Source: Anaerovibrio lipolyticus DSM 3074 (GTDB lineage Bacteria > Bacillota > Negativicutes > Selenomonadales > Selenomonadaceae). From it: a stretch of DNA of 64,000 bases. Below the pieces are notes generated by a model that was not told where the DNA came from, ran no database searches, and worked only from the letters and a program-made list of their open reading frames with translations. Of the stretch, positions 41,930 through 51,873 are shown piece by piece (the stretch's first letter is position 1; every line of letters starts with the position of its first letter). The position numbers and the translations under genes are program-made. The stretch is from the NCBI RefSeq assembly GCF_900141865.1, contig NZ_FQYW01000007.1, positions 109,234 to 173,233 of the forward strand. The letters are read 5' to 3'.

Positions 41930-42691
41930 CTATCGTGTAAAAGAGTGTTTTTTTACTGTCTTTTTCATATTTTTTATTTTGGTTTTGTAAAAATTGATTT
42001 GTTCATCTGAAGCATTATATTCTTCATAACCATAATCATCAGTGATCGTATTCTTTATATCAAGGTCATCGGATGTCAAAATATCTAATGTTCCAAGAGA
42101 AGGTTGCTCTTCTGTGAGTAAGGTAACACCATTGGAAAATATCTTCTCAAACAGTGAATTATCAACTTGATTAAAAGATAAAATACTTGCTTTTAGCATA
42201 TCTTGGTGAGTGGTATGGGTTAATTTAAACCTATATCCACATGCCAAGCAAATTAATCTGGCAAATTCTCTTTGGGTTCGTCCATTGCCTTCTCTAAAAG
42301 GATGTAAAGCATTTAAATCACCGTAATTTTCAGCAAGAACATTTATAAATTTATTATAATCCGTTCTTGCTTCGTAACACTGAACATAATATTTTGAAAA
42401 TACAGTTTCAGCATAGCTTGGAATGTTACATGCTGGACAAAACAGGTTGCCTTTCCCAATATCTACAGTTCGTTCTTTTCCTGCCCAATCATAAAGATCT
42501 TGAAATATATATTTATGAATAGCTTTTAGGTGTTTAAAATCATATTTGCCTTTTAATGGTTTAATTTCAAGTTCTTTCAGGCGAATATACGTCAAACGGA
42601 CTTCAGCATTTAATAAGTCTTTTTTGCTGGTTATTCCTAATTTATTTATTAACACATTTGAATTAGGATAGCGATACTTATCAACGTGCAT
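41930..42691 (-). CDS. Fic-domain toxin (class I, VbhT-like)
   Basis: A 253-residue Fic protein. The catalytic motif is His130-Pro-Phe-Arg-Glu-Gly-Asn-Gly-Arg138, complete for AMP transfer. No inhibitory motif is seen inside, in keeping with class I Fic toxins that are held inactive by a separate small antitoxin. A Cys-Pro-Ala-Cys motif near residue 85 is typical of this branch. The C-terminal third is variable and ends in a basic stretch. ATG 42691 overlaps the antitoxin gene. Confidence 0.88.
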   Translation of the reverse strand: MHVDKYRYPNSNVLINKLGITSKKDLLNAEVRLTYIRLKELEIKPLKGKYDFKHLKAIHKYIFQDLYDWAGKERTVDIGKGNLFCPACNIPSYAETVFSKYYVQCYEARTDYNKFINVLAENYGDLNALHPFREGNGRTQREFARLICLACGYRFKLTHTTHQDMLKASILSFNQVDNSLFEKIFSNGVTLLTEEQPSLGTLDILTSDDLDIKNTITDDYGYEEYNASDEQINFYKTKIKNMKKTVKKHSFTR

Positions 42692-42854
42692 ATTCCGCTA
42701 TAACCTCCTGGCGTAATTGCTCATAGGTTTTCTTTCCCTCTGATACTTTTATTATTTCTTTAATGAAAGCCTTACTAAGATACATATTTTCAATTGCCAA
42801 TGTTGCTGCAACTTCTGCAATTTTACGATTTTGAGGAGTATCTGGAATAAGCAT
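42681..42854 (-). CDS. VbhA-like antitoxin of the Fic toxin
   Basis: A 57-residue protein just upstream of and overlapping the fic gene by 11 bases. It contains Thr-Leu-Ala-Ile-Glu-Asn, which fits the inhibitory motif [S/T]xxxE[G/N] that pushes a Glu into the Fic active site. The rest is helical, and Glu-Gln-Leu-Arg-Gln-Glu-Val is typical of antitoxin_VbhA domains. AAGGAG precedes ATG 42854 at nine bases. It is missed by length cut-offs. Together the two genes form a class I Fic toxin-antitoxin module. Confidence 0.85.
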   Translation of the reverse strand: MLIPDTPQNRKIAEVAATLAIENMYLSKAFIKEIIKVSEGKKTYEQLRQEVIAEYAR

Positions 42855-42950
42855 TTCTAATTCACTCCTTTATCTCAAATATATCATACTATATTTTACC
42901 ATTTTTCATACTCTATTGTCATTCAAAAAGCATTAGCTTTTACAGGCTGA

Positions 42951-43097
42951 ATTTTTTGTTTTTGATGGCCAGGAAAGGGCATACCTCACAGGCCGCAAGG
43001 GCAGACAACGGCTCCTTATGGCGCCGATGGCTGCAACGTATACCCTTGCGATAAGCCGTCAGTGAGGTGTGCTAGGCTCTTGGACCAAAAACAAAAT
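42951..43097. repeat. 147-bp imperfect inverted-repeat element, structured
   Basis: Nested pairing from the outside inward: TTTTTGTTTTTG with CAAAAACAAAAT, GCATACCTCAC (42979-42989) with GTGAGGTGTGC (43062-43072), and CGCAAGGG with CCCTTGCG, with a small inner hairpin. The centre is GC-rich, unlike the AT-rich surroundings. No coding. It could be a non-autonomous mobile element or a structured RNA. Confidence 0.5.
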
Positions 43098-43183
43098 CAG
43101 AAGGAAACGAGTATTCACCTTCGATGCCCATTATGGGCATCCTGATATAATAAAAAAATGTATAATGATTATTGGAAAAAAAT

Positions 43184-43317
43184 AAGAGTCAGCTTTCGGG
43201 CTGGCTCTTTCTATTGGGCAGTGTTAAATTGAATGGGATAGGAATATTTGTTAGAATATATTGCAGAGACAGTTGATGTGTCGGTTTCCTCCCATCCTTT
43301 TTGGTAGGTGGTGCTAA
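43184..43317 (+). repeat. Direct repeat, right copy (no toxin ORF)
   Basis: Matches 41283-41416, with a terminator hairpin, promoter-like TTGAAT and TAGAAT, but the ATG of the toxin is missing and the sequence diverges after GGTGGTGC. A dead copy. Confidence 0.7.
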
Positions 43318-43386
43318 TCCTGTTAGGTAAAACAGCCTCAAATATATCATCACGTTTTGCAGTATAGTCAACTTTTTCTGTACGGA

Positions 43387-43953
43387 TTAATATAGCTTGA
43401 TACCGCAGTTTTGGCAAAATTTCGCGCCTGGAAGCAGCTTGGTGCCACAGCTGGTACAGAATTTCTTTACGCGTTTTTCCTTACCCACAGGGGCCATATG
43501 GTCCTGCTCGGACAACTGTTTAAATACCATGCGCAGTATAGGAATCAGCATATCGTTTGGCACATATATCTTATAGGTATCTGATATCGGAGAGACTCCC
43601 TCAGGATAATACATTGTCAAATCAAAGCCAAACTGGGACTTGGTAAGCTGTATATTGCTGCCAATTAATCGTTCCATGGGAATAAACCAAGGATAGCCCA
43701 GGATGTGCATACCTTTGGTGGTAAGGAGAAAACCCTTATTAGGGGCTTTCATATCTCCATCGTCATAGAAAAGGATGACCTGTTCTTCTATGGCAGAGAA
43801 GCTGTTGAATTTTTTTACACCAAAGCTGATACAGCTATCCGTATGGGGATTCACCCCTGGAAAGTGGAAATTCACCGGCATAAAACCTATGCCGGTGATA
43901 ATGTTTTGTGCAAATATAACATTGTTGAAATTAAATGGAATTTGAAAAGTCAT
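43387..43953 (-). CDS. Protein with C-terminal zinc ribbon, function unknown
   Basis: A 188-residue protein. Residues 160-186 form a CTSCG...CQNCG zinc ribbon; the first 150 residues read as a globular beta-rich domain I cannot place. The ATG at 43953 has no ribosome site at normal distance, so the true start is uncertain; a perfect 10-bp hairpin (CACCGGCATA/TATGCCGGTG, 43873-43897) precedes an in-frame Met. It comes just after the FadR-type gene on the same strand. Confidence 0.6.
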   Translation of the reverse strand: MTFQIPFNFNNVIFAQNIITGIGFMPVNFHFPGVNPHTDSCISFGVKKFNSFSAIEEQVILFYDDGDMKAPNKGFLLTTKGMHILGYPWFIPMERLIGSNIQLTKSQFGFDLTMYYPEGVSPISDTYKIYVPNDMLIPILRMVFKQLSEQDHMAPVGKEKRVKKFCTSCGTKLLPGAKFCQNCGIKLY

Positions 43954-43965
43954 ATAGATTTGAAC

Positions 43966-44691
43966 TTAGCTTTGCTCCTCTATTTTATTTTGTGAGTATT
44001 CGTCGGCTTTTATCATATATTCACGAATAAGACTAAGGTGGTTTGTCATGGCATTATAGGCGTCAAAAATCTTACCCTCCAAAATGGCCTTTAAAATGCG
44101 GCGATGATAGTAGAGTGTATTTGATACACTGAGGTTGTTGAGGGTCAGTGAAATATTCTTTTCAATGAAAGAAAAGAGAATATAGGTAAGATTGCCAATA
44201 ATCCTGTTTCCAGTGGATTCAGCAATAAGCTGATGAAATTTGCCGTCCTCGGCCACATAAGATTCACCTTTGCTAATGCGATCCTCAAGGGCCTTCATCA
44301 TATCAATAAGGGCCTGCTTCTGTTCCTCCGTAGCATTTACAGCGGCCAACTGGGCGGCCTTTGGCTCAATCATCAGTCTAAGGTCAATCATGTCCAGTGC
44401 CAACATCTGGTCGTCATAGATAAAAGTAAGCCCTAGTGGATCATCAGGAATACCCTGTTTTTCAGAAATAAATGTGCCGGCCCCCTGACGACTTTCCAGA
44501 ATGTTGCGGGCAATCAAAACCTTAAATGCCTCCCGCAAAGTACCACGGCTTACAGCAAATCTGTCAAGAAACTCTGCTTCGGTGGGAACCTTGTCGCCAG
44601 GCTTCAGCTGCCTGGAAGTGATATAATCAATAATTCTGTCTGTTGTTAGTTCAACCAGCGTTTTCCCGCTGTCCTCCTTTATATCTTCCAT
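43966..44691 (-). CDS. FadR-type GntR family regulator
   Basis: A 241-residue regulator. The N-terminal winged HTH has Leu-Lys-Pro-Gly-Asp-Lys-Val-Pro-Thr-Glu and Val-Ser-Arg-Gly-Thr-Leu-Arg-Glu-Ala; the C-terminal FCD all-helical domain has Asp-x-x-x-His (Asp-Gly-Lys-Phe-His) and a later His that bind metal and small acids. Likely controls use of an organic or sugar acid. No target is adjacent except the divergent chemoreceptor gene. ATG 44691 was chosen over a TTG start six codons earlier; GGAG precedes it. Confidence 0.85.
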   Translation of the reverse strand: MEDIKEDSGKTLVELTTDRIIDYITSRQLKPGDKVPTEAEFLDRFAVSRGTLREAFKVLIARNILESRQGAGTFISEKQGIPDDPLGLTFIYDDQMLALDMIDLRLMIEPKAAQLAAVNATEEQKQALIDMMKALEDRISKGESYVAEDGKFHQLIAESTGNRIIGNLTYILFSFIEKNISLTLNNLSVSNTLYYHRRILKAILEGKIFDAYNAMTNHLSLIREYMIKADEYSQNKIEEQS

Positions 44692-44934
44692 GACACTAAT
44701 TCTCCTCACTGTTAAAATTTAGTTCCGTGTAAAAAATGTTTAATTTATAAGACCATTATATAAAATTTGATACAATAAAGCTACACAATTTTTCAAATAT
44801 TATTTATAATTTCTTGCTTTTATAGGCTAATACATTGACTTGCCATTTGCTGGTTAGTTTGATGGATAGTTGCTTCTTGAAATAATTTATCATACAATTT
44901 ATAAATAAAAAAGAAGGATTTTTATGTAGAACGT

Positions 44935-44972
44935 AGAATACTCACTATTATATATATAATAGTGAGTATTCT
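44935..44972. promoter_or_regulatory. 38-bp perfect palindrome upstream of the sCache chemoreceptor gene
   Basis: Bases 44935-44972 read the same on both strands (half AGAATACTCACTATTATAT). Between a FadR-type regulator and a chemoreceptor; it may be the operator for one or both or a hairpin in the leader RNA. Confidence 0.65.
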
Positions 44973-45021
44973 GCGATGTAGGGGGGAGTATTCCTACGGA
45001 AATGCAAGAGGGGGAAGTTTA

Positions 45022-46806
45022 ATGAAGATATCATTAAAAAACAAGGTGATTTTTGTTGTAGTTGCCATATCTTTGCTGACTACTTTATGTATTGGCATAA
45101 TGATGGTATACAGCATGGTAGATGAATCAAAGCGACAGGTGGAAACCTATAGGGCAACATTGACTCAGGATATTGAGAAACAGCTTAAGGATCAGACTGA
45201 AAGTGCTGTTTCCGTAATAAATTACGTATACAGCCTTCAGCAGAACGGAACTCTTACCGAGGAGCAGGCAAAAAAAGAGGCTGCAGATCGGGTGAGAGCT
45301 ATGCGCTATGATAATGGTGCCGGCTATTTCTGGATTGACACCTATGATGGGGTTAATGTGGTTCTCTTGGGGCGTCCGACAGAAGGCAAGAGCCGTATAA
45401 ATTCCGTAGACCCAAATGGCACCCGCTTTATTGAAGAAATGATTAAAAATGGCCGTAAGGATGGTGGCGGATTCACTGACCTGATGTTTGCAAAGCCAGG
45501 TGAGGATACGCCGCTGCCAAAGCGAAATTATACCGTGGCTTTTGCTCCTTACCAGTGGGTTTTGGGTACTGGTGTGTGGATTGATCATATTGATGCCATG
45601 GTGGCCCAGCAGGAAGAAGAGGCCAATGCTGCATTGTGGTCTGGCCTTATGAAGATGGGGGCTTTTGTATTAGTTCTGCAGATATTGTTTATTTTTATAG
45701 GTTATGTATTTGCAAATAAAATTATTCAGCCTATCATTAGCGTAACTGACAGGCTGAAGGTTTTTGCTACCGGAGATTTCCGTACTGCCAGCAGTGATGA
45801 CGCACGTTTTGATTCTAACGATGAAATCGGCGAAATGCGTCAGGCTATGCGTACCTTGCAGTCCAGTATCAGCACTATGATGAAAAAAGTTATGGAGACC
45901 GCCCAGCAGGTTACTGATTCTGCCGGACAGCTTAATGACAGTGCCAGCCAGTCAGCAGAGGTTTCCAATTCCGTGGCCAATTCCATGGTAAATGTGGCAG
46001 GCAACTGTTCGGAGCAGTTTACCGAAATTGAAACTGCCAATGGTCAGGTGGAAACACTGGGACAGCACATGATGAATTTCGTAAATACCATTCAGCATTC
46101 AAGTGAAGTGGTTCAGGTTACCCAGGAAAAGGCTGTTGCGGAGGCAAAGACAGTTGATGGAGCAGTAGAGCAGATGAAGCTGATTCAAACTTCTGTAACC
46201 CAATCAGCAGCTGTCATTACAGAATTGGGTGAGGAATCTGATCGCATTGGTAAGATTGTTGATACTATTTCTTCCATTGCCACCCAGACTAATTTGCTGG
46301 CACTTAATGCAGCTATTGAGGCAGCCCGTGCAGGCGAGCATGGCCGTGGCTTTGCCGTTGTCGCTGATGAAGTAAGGAAGCTGGCTGAGCAGTCCAGTGA
46401 GTCTGCTGGTGAAATAGCTGGCCTTATTACATCTATTCAGGAAAAGAGCCAAAAGGCTGTGGCTGTAATGCAGGAAGGTGTAGGTCGGGTGGAAGCTGGT
46501 ACCAAGGTGGTACAGGATTCCGGTGCCAGCTTTAATGAGATTGCGGAAATGGTTCGTAAGGTAGTGGAAGCGTCTCAGGAAATGGACAATATCGTTAATG
46601 CTCTGAATGAAAATACCAAGACCATTGGTGGAGCTATCCAGACAGTGGCTGTAAAAAGCTCATCAGTTTCCTCCGAGGCAGAAAGTGTATCCGCTGCCAG
46701 TGAGGAGTTGACCGCAACTATGAGTGAGATTGAAAGCTCCAGCGGCGTATTGGCAGAAATGGCCAAGGATATGCTGAAAGCTGTTGAGAATTTCAAGATG
46801 AATTAA
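45022..46806 (+). CDS. Methyl-accepting chemotaxis protein with single Cache domain
   Basis: A 594-residue receptor. Transmembrane helices at about 9-30 and 208-228 flank a single-Cache domain with the sCache_2 pattern (Gly-Tyr-Phe-Trp-Ile-Asp, later Trp-Val-Leu-Gly-Thr-Gly). HAMP and the conserved signalling tip follow. The ligand of sCache_2 receptors is often a short organic acid, by analogy. GAGGGGGAAG precedes ATG 45022; a longer reading starts in the palindromic leader and is less likely. Confidence 0.92.
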   Translation: MKISLKNKVIFVVVAISLLTTLCIGIMMVYSMVDESKRQVETYRATLTQDIEKQLKDQTESAVSVINYVYSLQQNGTLTEEQAKKEAADRVRAMRYDNGAGYFWIDTYDGVNVVLLGRPTEGKSRINSVDPNGTRFIEEMIKNGRKDGGGFTDLMFAKPGEDTPLPKRNYTVAFAPYQWVLGTGVWIDHIDAMVAQQEEEANAALWSGLMKMGAFVLVLQILFIFIGYVFANKIIQPIISVTDRLKVFATGDFRTASSDDARFDSNDEIGEMRQAMRTLQSSISTMMKKVMETAQQVTDSAGQLNDSASQSAEVSNSVANSMVNVAGNCSEQFTEIETANGQVETLGQHMMNFVNTIQHSSEVVQVTQEKAVAEAKTVDGAVEQMKLIQTSVTQSAAVITELGEESDRIGKIVDTISSIATQTNLLALNAAIEAARAGEHGRGFAVVADEVRKLAEQSSESAGEIAGLITSIQEKSQKAVAVMQEGVGRVEAGTKVVQDSGASFNEIAEMVRKVVEASQEMDNIVNALNENTKTIGGAIQTVAVKSSSVSSEAESVSAASEELTATMSEIESSSGVLAEMAKDMLKAVENFKMN

Positions 46807-46954
46807 GTTAAAAAACAGTGTTAAATAGGCTGTAACTGATGTATAATCAAAGTTGGGAATAAAATCTGACTTTTACAGGTTTTTTTCACTTATTAATGTT
46901 ATATTTCATGATGTACGATAATAGGAAAAGAAAAAAGAAAAGAGGTCGATTTTA

Positions 46955-47344
46955 ATGCAGACTATTGCACTGATTGCTCATGATAAGAAGAAGGAAGAAA
47001 TGCTGGAATTTGTAGAGCAGCATATTGATTTACTGAAGGGCTGCCACTTGATTGCTACCAATACCACTGGTACCAGAATCAAGGAAAAGTTTGGTATAGA
47101 TGTTGAGACCATGATGTCTGGTCCTCTTGGCGGTGACCAGCAGATTGGTGCAAAGGTTGCTACTGGCGAGGTTGATTATGTAATATTCCTTCGCGATCCA
47201 CTTACCTCACAGCCTCACGAGCCTGATATTAACGCACTGCTGAGACTTTGTGATGTTCACAATGTACCACTTGCAACCAACAGAACCAGTGGTCATATCA
47301 TGCTGAAGTATGTGGCCATTGAAAACACTGTTGCCAGTGACTGA
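46955..47344 (+). CDS. mgsA: Methylglyoxal synthase
   Basis: A 129-residue enzyme with the signature [12 protein letters not shown] (catalytic Asp), Asn-Thr-Thr-Gly-Thr for phosphate binding, and Asp-Pro-Leu-Thr-Ser-Gln-Pro-His. It converts dihydroxyacetone phosphate to methylglyoxal and phosphate, a glycolytic bypass. AGAGGTCG precedes ATG 46955. Single gene with terminator. Confidence 0.96.
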   Translation: MQTIALIAHDKKKEEMLEFVEQHIDLLKGCHLIATNTTGTRIKEKFGIDVETMMSGPLGGDQQIGAKVATGEVDYVIFLRDPLTSQPHEPDINALLRLCDVHNVPLATNRTSGHIMLKYVAIENTVASD

Positions 47345-47370
47345 TTCTAAAAAACAACGATGATAAACTT

Positions 47371-47405
47371 AAAACGCCTTGGCTCATTGAGTCAAGGCGT
47401 TTTCT
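47371..47405. terminator. Bidirectional terminator between mgsA and the sugar-binding gene
   Basis: Perfect 11-bp stem AAAACGCCTTG / CAAGGCGTTTT, A and T flanks; serves both converging genes. Confidence 0.9.
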
Positions 47406-47422
47406 ACGTACAAAACAGATCA

Positions 47423-48439
47423 TTATTTTACGAGATTTGTGTTGTCCTTATCGATTATCATTGGAATACACAAATAAGCCGGAACCGTCATAACACCATT
47501 ATTGTAGGTGGTTTTGTCATTGATGGCAGGCTGAGTTCCCTCAACTACGGCCTTAATCATGCGGATACACTTAGCATTAAGGTCATCTGAGGATTTATAA
47601 ATGGTAATAGCCTGAGTACCAGAGCGGATGGCCTCAATGGCACTGGCTTCGGCATCCTGGCCGGTAATAAGTGGCCAAGCACCATGATAATTTGCCTGTA
47701 AAGAAGCACGGATGCCAGCGGCACAGCCATCATTTGGAGCAAGAACAGCAGCCAGATTACCATCGGAATAGTAGGTGCTGATGAGCTTGTCCATGCGGGC
47801 CTGAGCATTCTTACCGTCCCAGTCCTTGGTGGCAGCCTGCTCAAAGCTGGTTTCGTTACTGCGACTTACAAGCTGACCATTATCGAAGTATGGCTTAAGC
47901 ACCTCCATGGAACCAGTAAAGAACATGTGAGCATTGTTATCCTTTGGATCCCCGGCAAATACCTCAATGTTGTAAGGACCAGCACCGGATTTGAGGTTAA
48001 GGGCTGCCACCAGATATTCACTCATGGCCTTACCAACAGCCTCATTATCAAAGGAAGCATAGTAGGATACGGCATCAGTGTTCATAATCAGGCGGTCATA
48101 GGCAATGACAGGAATGTTTTCAGCCTTTGCGTCCTTTAAAACCTCGGTGAGCTTTTCACCATTTACTGCGCCAATAACGAGGCAGCCAGGATGGTCCTGA
48201 ATCATCTTCTTTATTTGTTCAATCTGCTGATCCTCGGTATCAGCAAACTGCAGATCAACCTGGAAGCCCTCTTTTTCCAGATCTTCCTTCACGCTGTTGC
48301 CGTTTTTCTGCCAGCTGGCAGATGAATTGGCAAAGCTTATAGCAACTTTCTTGTTGGAACCGTTGTCAGAACCGCATCCGCTAACCAGAAAGGTTGCTAC
48401 AAGAAGTAAAAGTGATGCTAAAGCGATTATTTTTTTCAC
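47423..48439 (-). CDS. Sugar-binding lipoprotein (Peripla_BP_4, ChvE/RbsB-like)
   Basis: A 338-residue lipoprotein with a Val-Ser-Gly-Cys lipobox. The type I periplasmic-binding fold is marked by Gly-Ala-Val-Asn-Gly-Glu, Ile-Ala-Tyr-Asp-Arg-Leu-Ile and Ile-Thr-Gly-Gln-Asp-Ala-Glu, as in multiple-sugar or xylose binding proteins. No permease or ATPase is next to it. Instead it lies 23 bases downstream of a chemoreceptor gene in the same direction, which suggests a role in sugar chemotaxis. AGGAGAG precedes its ATG. Confidence 0.85.
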   Translation of the reverse strand: MKKIIALASLLLLVATFLVSGCGSDNGSNKKVAISFANSSASWQKNGNSVKEDLEKEGFQVDLQFADTEDQQIEQIKKMIQDHPGCLVIGAVNGEKLTEVLKDAKAENIPVIAYDRLIMNTDAVSYYASFDNEAVGKAMSEYLVAALNLKSGAGPYNIEVFAGDPKDNNAHMFFTGSMEVLKPYFDNGQLVSRSNETSFEQAATKDWDGKNAQARMDKLISTYYSDGNLAAVLAPNDGCAAGIRASLQANYHGAWPLITGQDAEASAIEAIRSGTQAITIYKSSDDLNAKCIRMIKAVVEGTQPAINDKTTYNNGVMTVPAYLCIPMIIDKDNTNLVK

Positions 48440-48462
48440 TTAATATTCTCTCCTTTTGACAA

Positions 48463-50160
48463 TCAAATCTTAAATTTGTCAGTAGCATTCTGCAGGTCAA
48501 CAGAGAGCTCTGCCATCTTGCGGCTGGCATTGGCGATTTCGTCCATGGAAGCTGCCTGTTCTTCAGTAGCTGCAGATACGGATTCGGTTTCAGTGGCCAC
48601 TTCCCTGCCAGTCTTCTCCAGTGCAGCCATGTTGCTAACCAGATTGGCGGCGTTGGAGGAGGAGCTGGTGGCCTCGTTAAGAATATCACGGGAATGCTCA
48701 GCCAGATTCTCAACAGCACTAACAATTTGATTGAAAGCATCACCGGCGTTGGTGACAACCTCCTGACCAGCCTTCACAACCTCGGTACCACGATTCATAC
48801 GGTTAACAGCATGATCTGTATCCTTTTGGATATCGGAAATCAGATCTGCTATACGCAAAGCGGCAGTGTTGGATTCCTCAGCAAGCTTGCGAACCTCTTC
48901 GGCAACTACCGCAAATCCACGGCCAGCTTCGCCGGCACGGGCAGCCTCGATAGCAGCGTTTAAAGCCAGCAGATTGGTCTGGGATGCAATACTTGAAATG
49001 GTGTCACTAATAGTGCCAATTTCGTTGGAGCGTTCAGCCAGCTGTTTAATAACTTCAGCAGATTTGATAACTGCTTCAGAGATTTCTTCCATCTGGCGGA
49101 CTGCGTCGGCAATGGATTCTGCACCATGGCTGGCAATGTCCTGCACATTATGGGCAGCTTCGTTGGAGGCAGAAGCCTTATTTGCAAAGCCCTCAAGATT
49201 TTCAGCCAGAAGGTTGATATCATTTGATGAATTGGTTACAGCAGTTTCCTGCATATTGGCATTGGACGCCACATTGGTGATGGACATAGCCACCTGATTA
49301 GTTGCCTGGGCAGACTGTTCAGCATTTTCCGTAAGCTGCTTGGCAAATCCGGAAACGTCCTGCGCTGTTTTATGAATATGTCCAATAAGGGTACGGAGAT
49401 TATGAACTGTGTCCTTGTAGGAATTTGTCAGCTCACCGAATTCGTCGTTGGTTTTGGCAGAAACATCCACTGTCAGATTACCACCAGCAATCTCCTTGGA
49501 GATATTCATCAGATAGGTGATAGACTTCTGAATGGTGGAGCTGAGATACCAGCCCATAAATGCGGACAGAACAAGGATTATAACAAAGGTGAAAATTAAA
49601 GTATTTCTGGTAACAGCATATTTTGCTTCTGCATCTGCTGTTTCAGCATGGATAAAATCCTTTTGTGCATCCAGAAGCCTTGTAAGGTCGTTGCTGATAA
49701 CCTGATAGTCCTGTTTTGATTTATCAAGCATAACAGCTGCTTCGGCGTGCTTACCTTCTGAAATAAGATTGATCATAACCTCAGAGTTTTTCCGATAGGT
49801 CTGCCAATTGCTGACTATAGTCTGGAAAAGTGAGGCATTATCCCCGGTAAGTGTTGGCTCGATGTCCTTAAAGGCAATGTCCAGCTGATCGCCGAGCTTT
49901 TTAGTCTGCTGTATGGCATAAATCCTATTTGGCAGAGTAGTTGCGGTGAAAACACTGTATTCACCCTGACGGTAGTCTGTCAAGGTCTGGTTGCTGTTGG
50001 ACGCGGCCATAACACCATTAAGATGCTCTGTTGCGATTCTCATGGCACCATTATTAATACTGTTTAAACTATACCCGGAAAAGAGGTTGGTTGCGGTGAT
50101 AATAATCAGCAACAACCCAAATACCATATATAGTTTTTGGCGAATTGTTAAATCATTCAA
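48463..50160 (-). CDS. Methyl-accepting chemotaxis protein with 4HB sensor
   Basis: A 565-residue receptor. Helices at about 12-33 and 190-210 flank a four-helix-bundle sensor of the 4HB_MCP type; HAMP and the conserved signalling hairpin follow. 4HB sensors commonly respond to binding proteins or small ligands. It forms an operon with the downstream sugar-binding lipoprotein, so the likely mode is binding-protein-mediated sensing (inference). GGAGGG precedes ATG 50160. Confidence 0.92.
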   Translation of the reverse strand: MNDLTIRQKLYMVFGLLLIIITATNLFSGYSLNSINNGAMRIATEHLNGVMAASNSNQTLTDYRQGEYSVFTATTLPNRIYAIQQTKKLGDQLDIAFKDIEPTLTGDNASLFQTIVSNWQTYRKNSEVMINLISEGKHAEAAVMLDKSKQDYQVISNDLTRLLDAQKDFIHAETADAEAKYAVTRNTLIFTFVIILVLSAFMGWYLSSTIQKSITYLMNISKEIAGGNLTVDVSAKTNDEFGELTNSYKDTVHNLRTLIGHIHKTAQDVSGFAKQLTENAEQSAQATNQVAMSITNVASNANMQETAVTNSSNDINLLAENLEGFANKASASNEAAHNVQDIASHGAESIADAVRQMEEISEAVIKSAEVIKQLAERSNEIGTISDTISSIASQTNLLALNAAIEAARAGEAGRGFAVVAEEVRKLAEESNTAALRIADLISDIQKDTDHAVNRMNRGTEVVKAGQEVVTNAGDAFNQIVSAVENLAEHSRDILNEATSSSSNAANLVSNMAALEKTGREVATETESVSAATEEQAASMDEIANASRKMAELSVDLQNATDKFKI

Positions 50161-50294
50161 ATAAAACCCTCCTTTTTCGCTATAGTATTATATCACAATC
50201 TATGCTGTTTTATTATCGTTTATAGCTAATAATTTTTATGAATTATTTTTTATTTTGATGTTTGAAATTGTCAGTCATATTTGATATGAATTAA

Positions 50295-50323
50295 TTGGCA
50301 ATGTGATGAAATTCTGTTATACT
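50295..50323 (+). promoter_or_regulatory. Promoter of the acyl-CoA synthetase gene
   Basis: TTGGCA (50295-50300), 17 bases, TATACT (50318-50323). Confidence 0.7.
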
Positions 50324-50385
50324 GTATCAGTTAGACAAAAAGAGATAATGAGAGATTATAGTAGAAGGATGAGTGTAAAAGCTAT

Positions 50386-51870
50386 ATGTTAATACATGAT
50401 TTGGTTTATCGTGGTAAAGACGATGCAGTTGCTGTTATCGACAAAGAACGTACATTTACATATAAGGATTTGCAGAATTCTGTAAAGGAATACCGAAACT
50501 ACCTATACAATATAGGTGTTCGCCGGGGAGATCGGGTAGGTATTTTTTCACGGAACAACTCAGATATTCTCCTTGCATATATGGCTATTGTTTCTCTGGG
50601 TGCCTTGGCGGTGCCTATTAATTTTCAGCTAAGTAATCGGGAAATAGCTTATATTGTTAAGGATGCGGGCATTATCCATGTACTTACATATAAGGAATTG
50701 GATATTGCAGAGGCTCTTGATGAATTACATTTTACGGAAAATGTTCAGCAGCATAATCTCAGATACTGCTATCAGGAGCAGAGCTGTCCGGATGCTCCCA
50801 AGCTGCCTGATGACTTTAAGGACACTGAACCTTGTGTGATTATTTACACATCTGGTACCACTGGTAATCCAAAGGGAGCGGTGCTTTGCCACAGAAATAT
50901 TATTGCCAATGATGAGCAGTATCACGAGGTGGCCCACGGTACCAGTGATTTGGTGGAGCTTTGCGTATTGCCTATGTACCATTGCTTTGGCTGGACCCTG
51001 TCCGTTATGTACCCGCTGTATGTGGGAGGCAAGATGGTTATTCTGGATAAGTTTACTCCAAAGGAAACCATTGAAACCATTCGTGATTATGGCATTACTG
51101 ATACCCATGTGGTTCCAAGTATTTGTGCCCTTTTAAATAAGCTGGCCAAACCTGAGGATATGAAGACCCTGCGTATGGTGGTCAGTGGTGGTACCACATT
51201 GCCATTAAAGATTGCCGAGGATTTCAAGAACAATTTTGGCATTACCCTTTGTGAGGGCTATGGCCTTTCTGAAACATCTCCAGTGGTTACCATGAATTCT
51301 CCTGCAACTGCCAAGATTGGCTCCATTGGTCCTGTGGTTCAGGGCATTGAATATAAGATAATGAGCGGGGAAAACCAGGAGGTAGCCAAGGGTGAAGCCG
51401 GAGAGCTGGTGGTCAAGGGCAACAATGTAATGCTGGGTTATTGGAACCTTCCTGAGGCAACTGGAGCTGCCCTGCATGATGGCTGGTTCCATACCGGTGA
51501 TGTGGTGCGTGAAGACGAGGAGGGCTTCCTCTATGTAGTGGATCGCATAAAGGATATTATTATTTCCATGGGTGAAAATGTGTATCCCCGCGAGATAGAG
51601 GAGCTTGTTTATCATTATCCAGGCATCACTGAATGCGCAGTAGTAGGTGTTCCAGATAAGCTCCGCGGTAATGCGGGGGCTTGCTTCTATGCGGTAGGTG
51701 AAGGAGAAACTGTAAATGTTAGGGAGCTAAAGAAATACCTCCAGAAAAATCTGGCCCTTTATAAGATTCCTCGTGAATTCCATGAGGTGGAGGCATTGCC
51801 TAGAACTTCCACCGGCAAGATCGCCAAGAACAGGATTATCCCAGAGTATGAGGCTTCCAAGAAAAAGTAA
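50386..51870 (+). CDS. Long-chain-type acyl-CoA synthetase (AMP-forming)
   Basis: A 494-residue ANL enzyme. The P-loop Tyr-Thr-Ser-Gly-Thr-Thr-Gly-Asn-Pro-Lys, the motif Gly-Tyr-Gly-Leu-Ser-Glu-Thr, Gly-Trp-Phe-His-Thr-Gly-Asp and the C-terminal Arg-Thr-Ser-Thr-Gly-Lys catalytic Lys are all present. It activates a carboxylic acid with CoA through an acyl-AMP; chain length cannot be read. The ribosome site GAAGGATG is somewhat distant from ATG 50386. Single gene. Confidence 0.92.
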   Translation: MLIHDLVYRGKDDAVAVIDKERTFTYKDLQNSVKEYRNYLYNIGVRRGDRVGIFSRNNSDILLAYMAIVSLGALAVPINFQLSNREIAYIVKDAGIIHVLTYKELDIAEALDELHFTENVQQHNLRYCYQEQSCPDAPKLPDDFKDTEPCVIIYTSGTTGNPKGAVLCHRNIIANDEQYHEVAHGTSDLVELCVLPMYHCFGWTLSVMYPLYVGGKMVILDKFTPKETIETIRDYGITDTHVVPSICALLNKLAKPEDMKTLRMVVSGGTTLPLKIAEDFKNNFGITLCEGYGLSETSPVVTMNSPATAKIGSIGPVVQGIEYKIMSGENQEVAKGEAGELVVKGNNVMLGYWNLPEATGAALHDGWFHTGDVVREDEEGFLYVVDRIKDIIISMGENVYPREIEELVYHYPGITECAVVGVPDKLRGNAGACFYAVGEGETVNVRELKKYLQKNLALYKIPREFHEVEALPRTSTGKIAKNRIIPEYEASKKK

Positions 51871-51873
51871 TAT

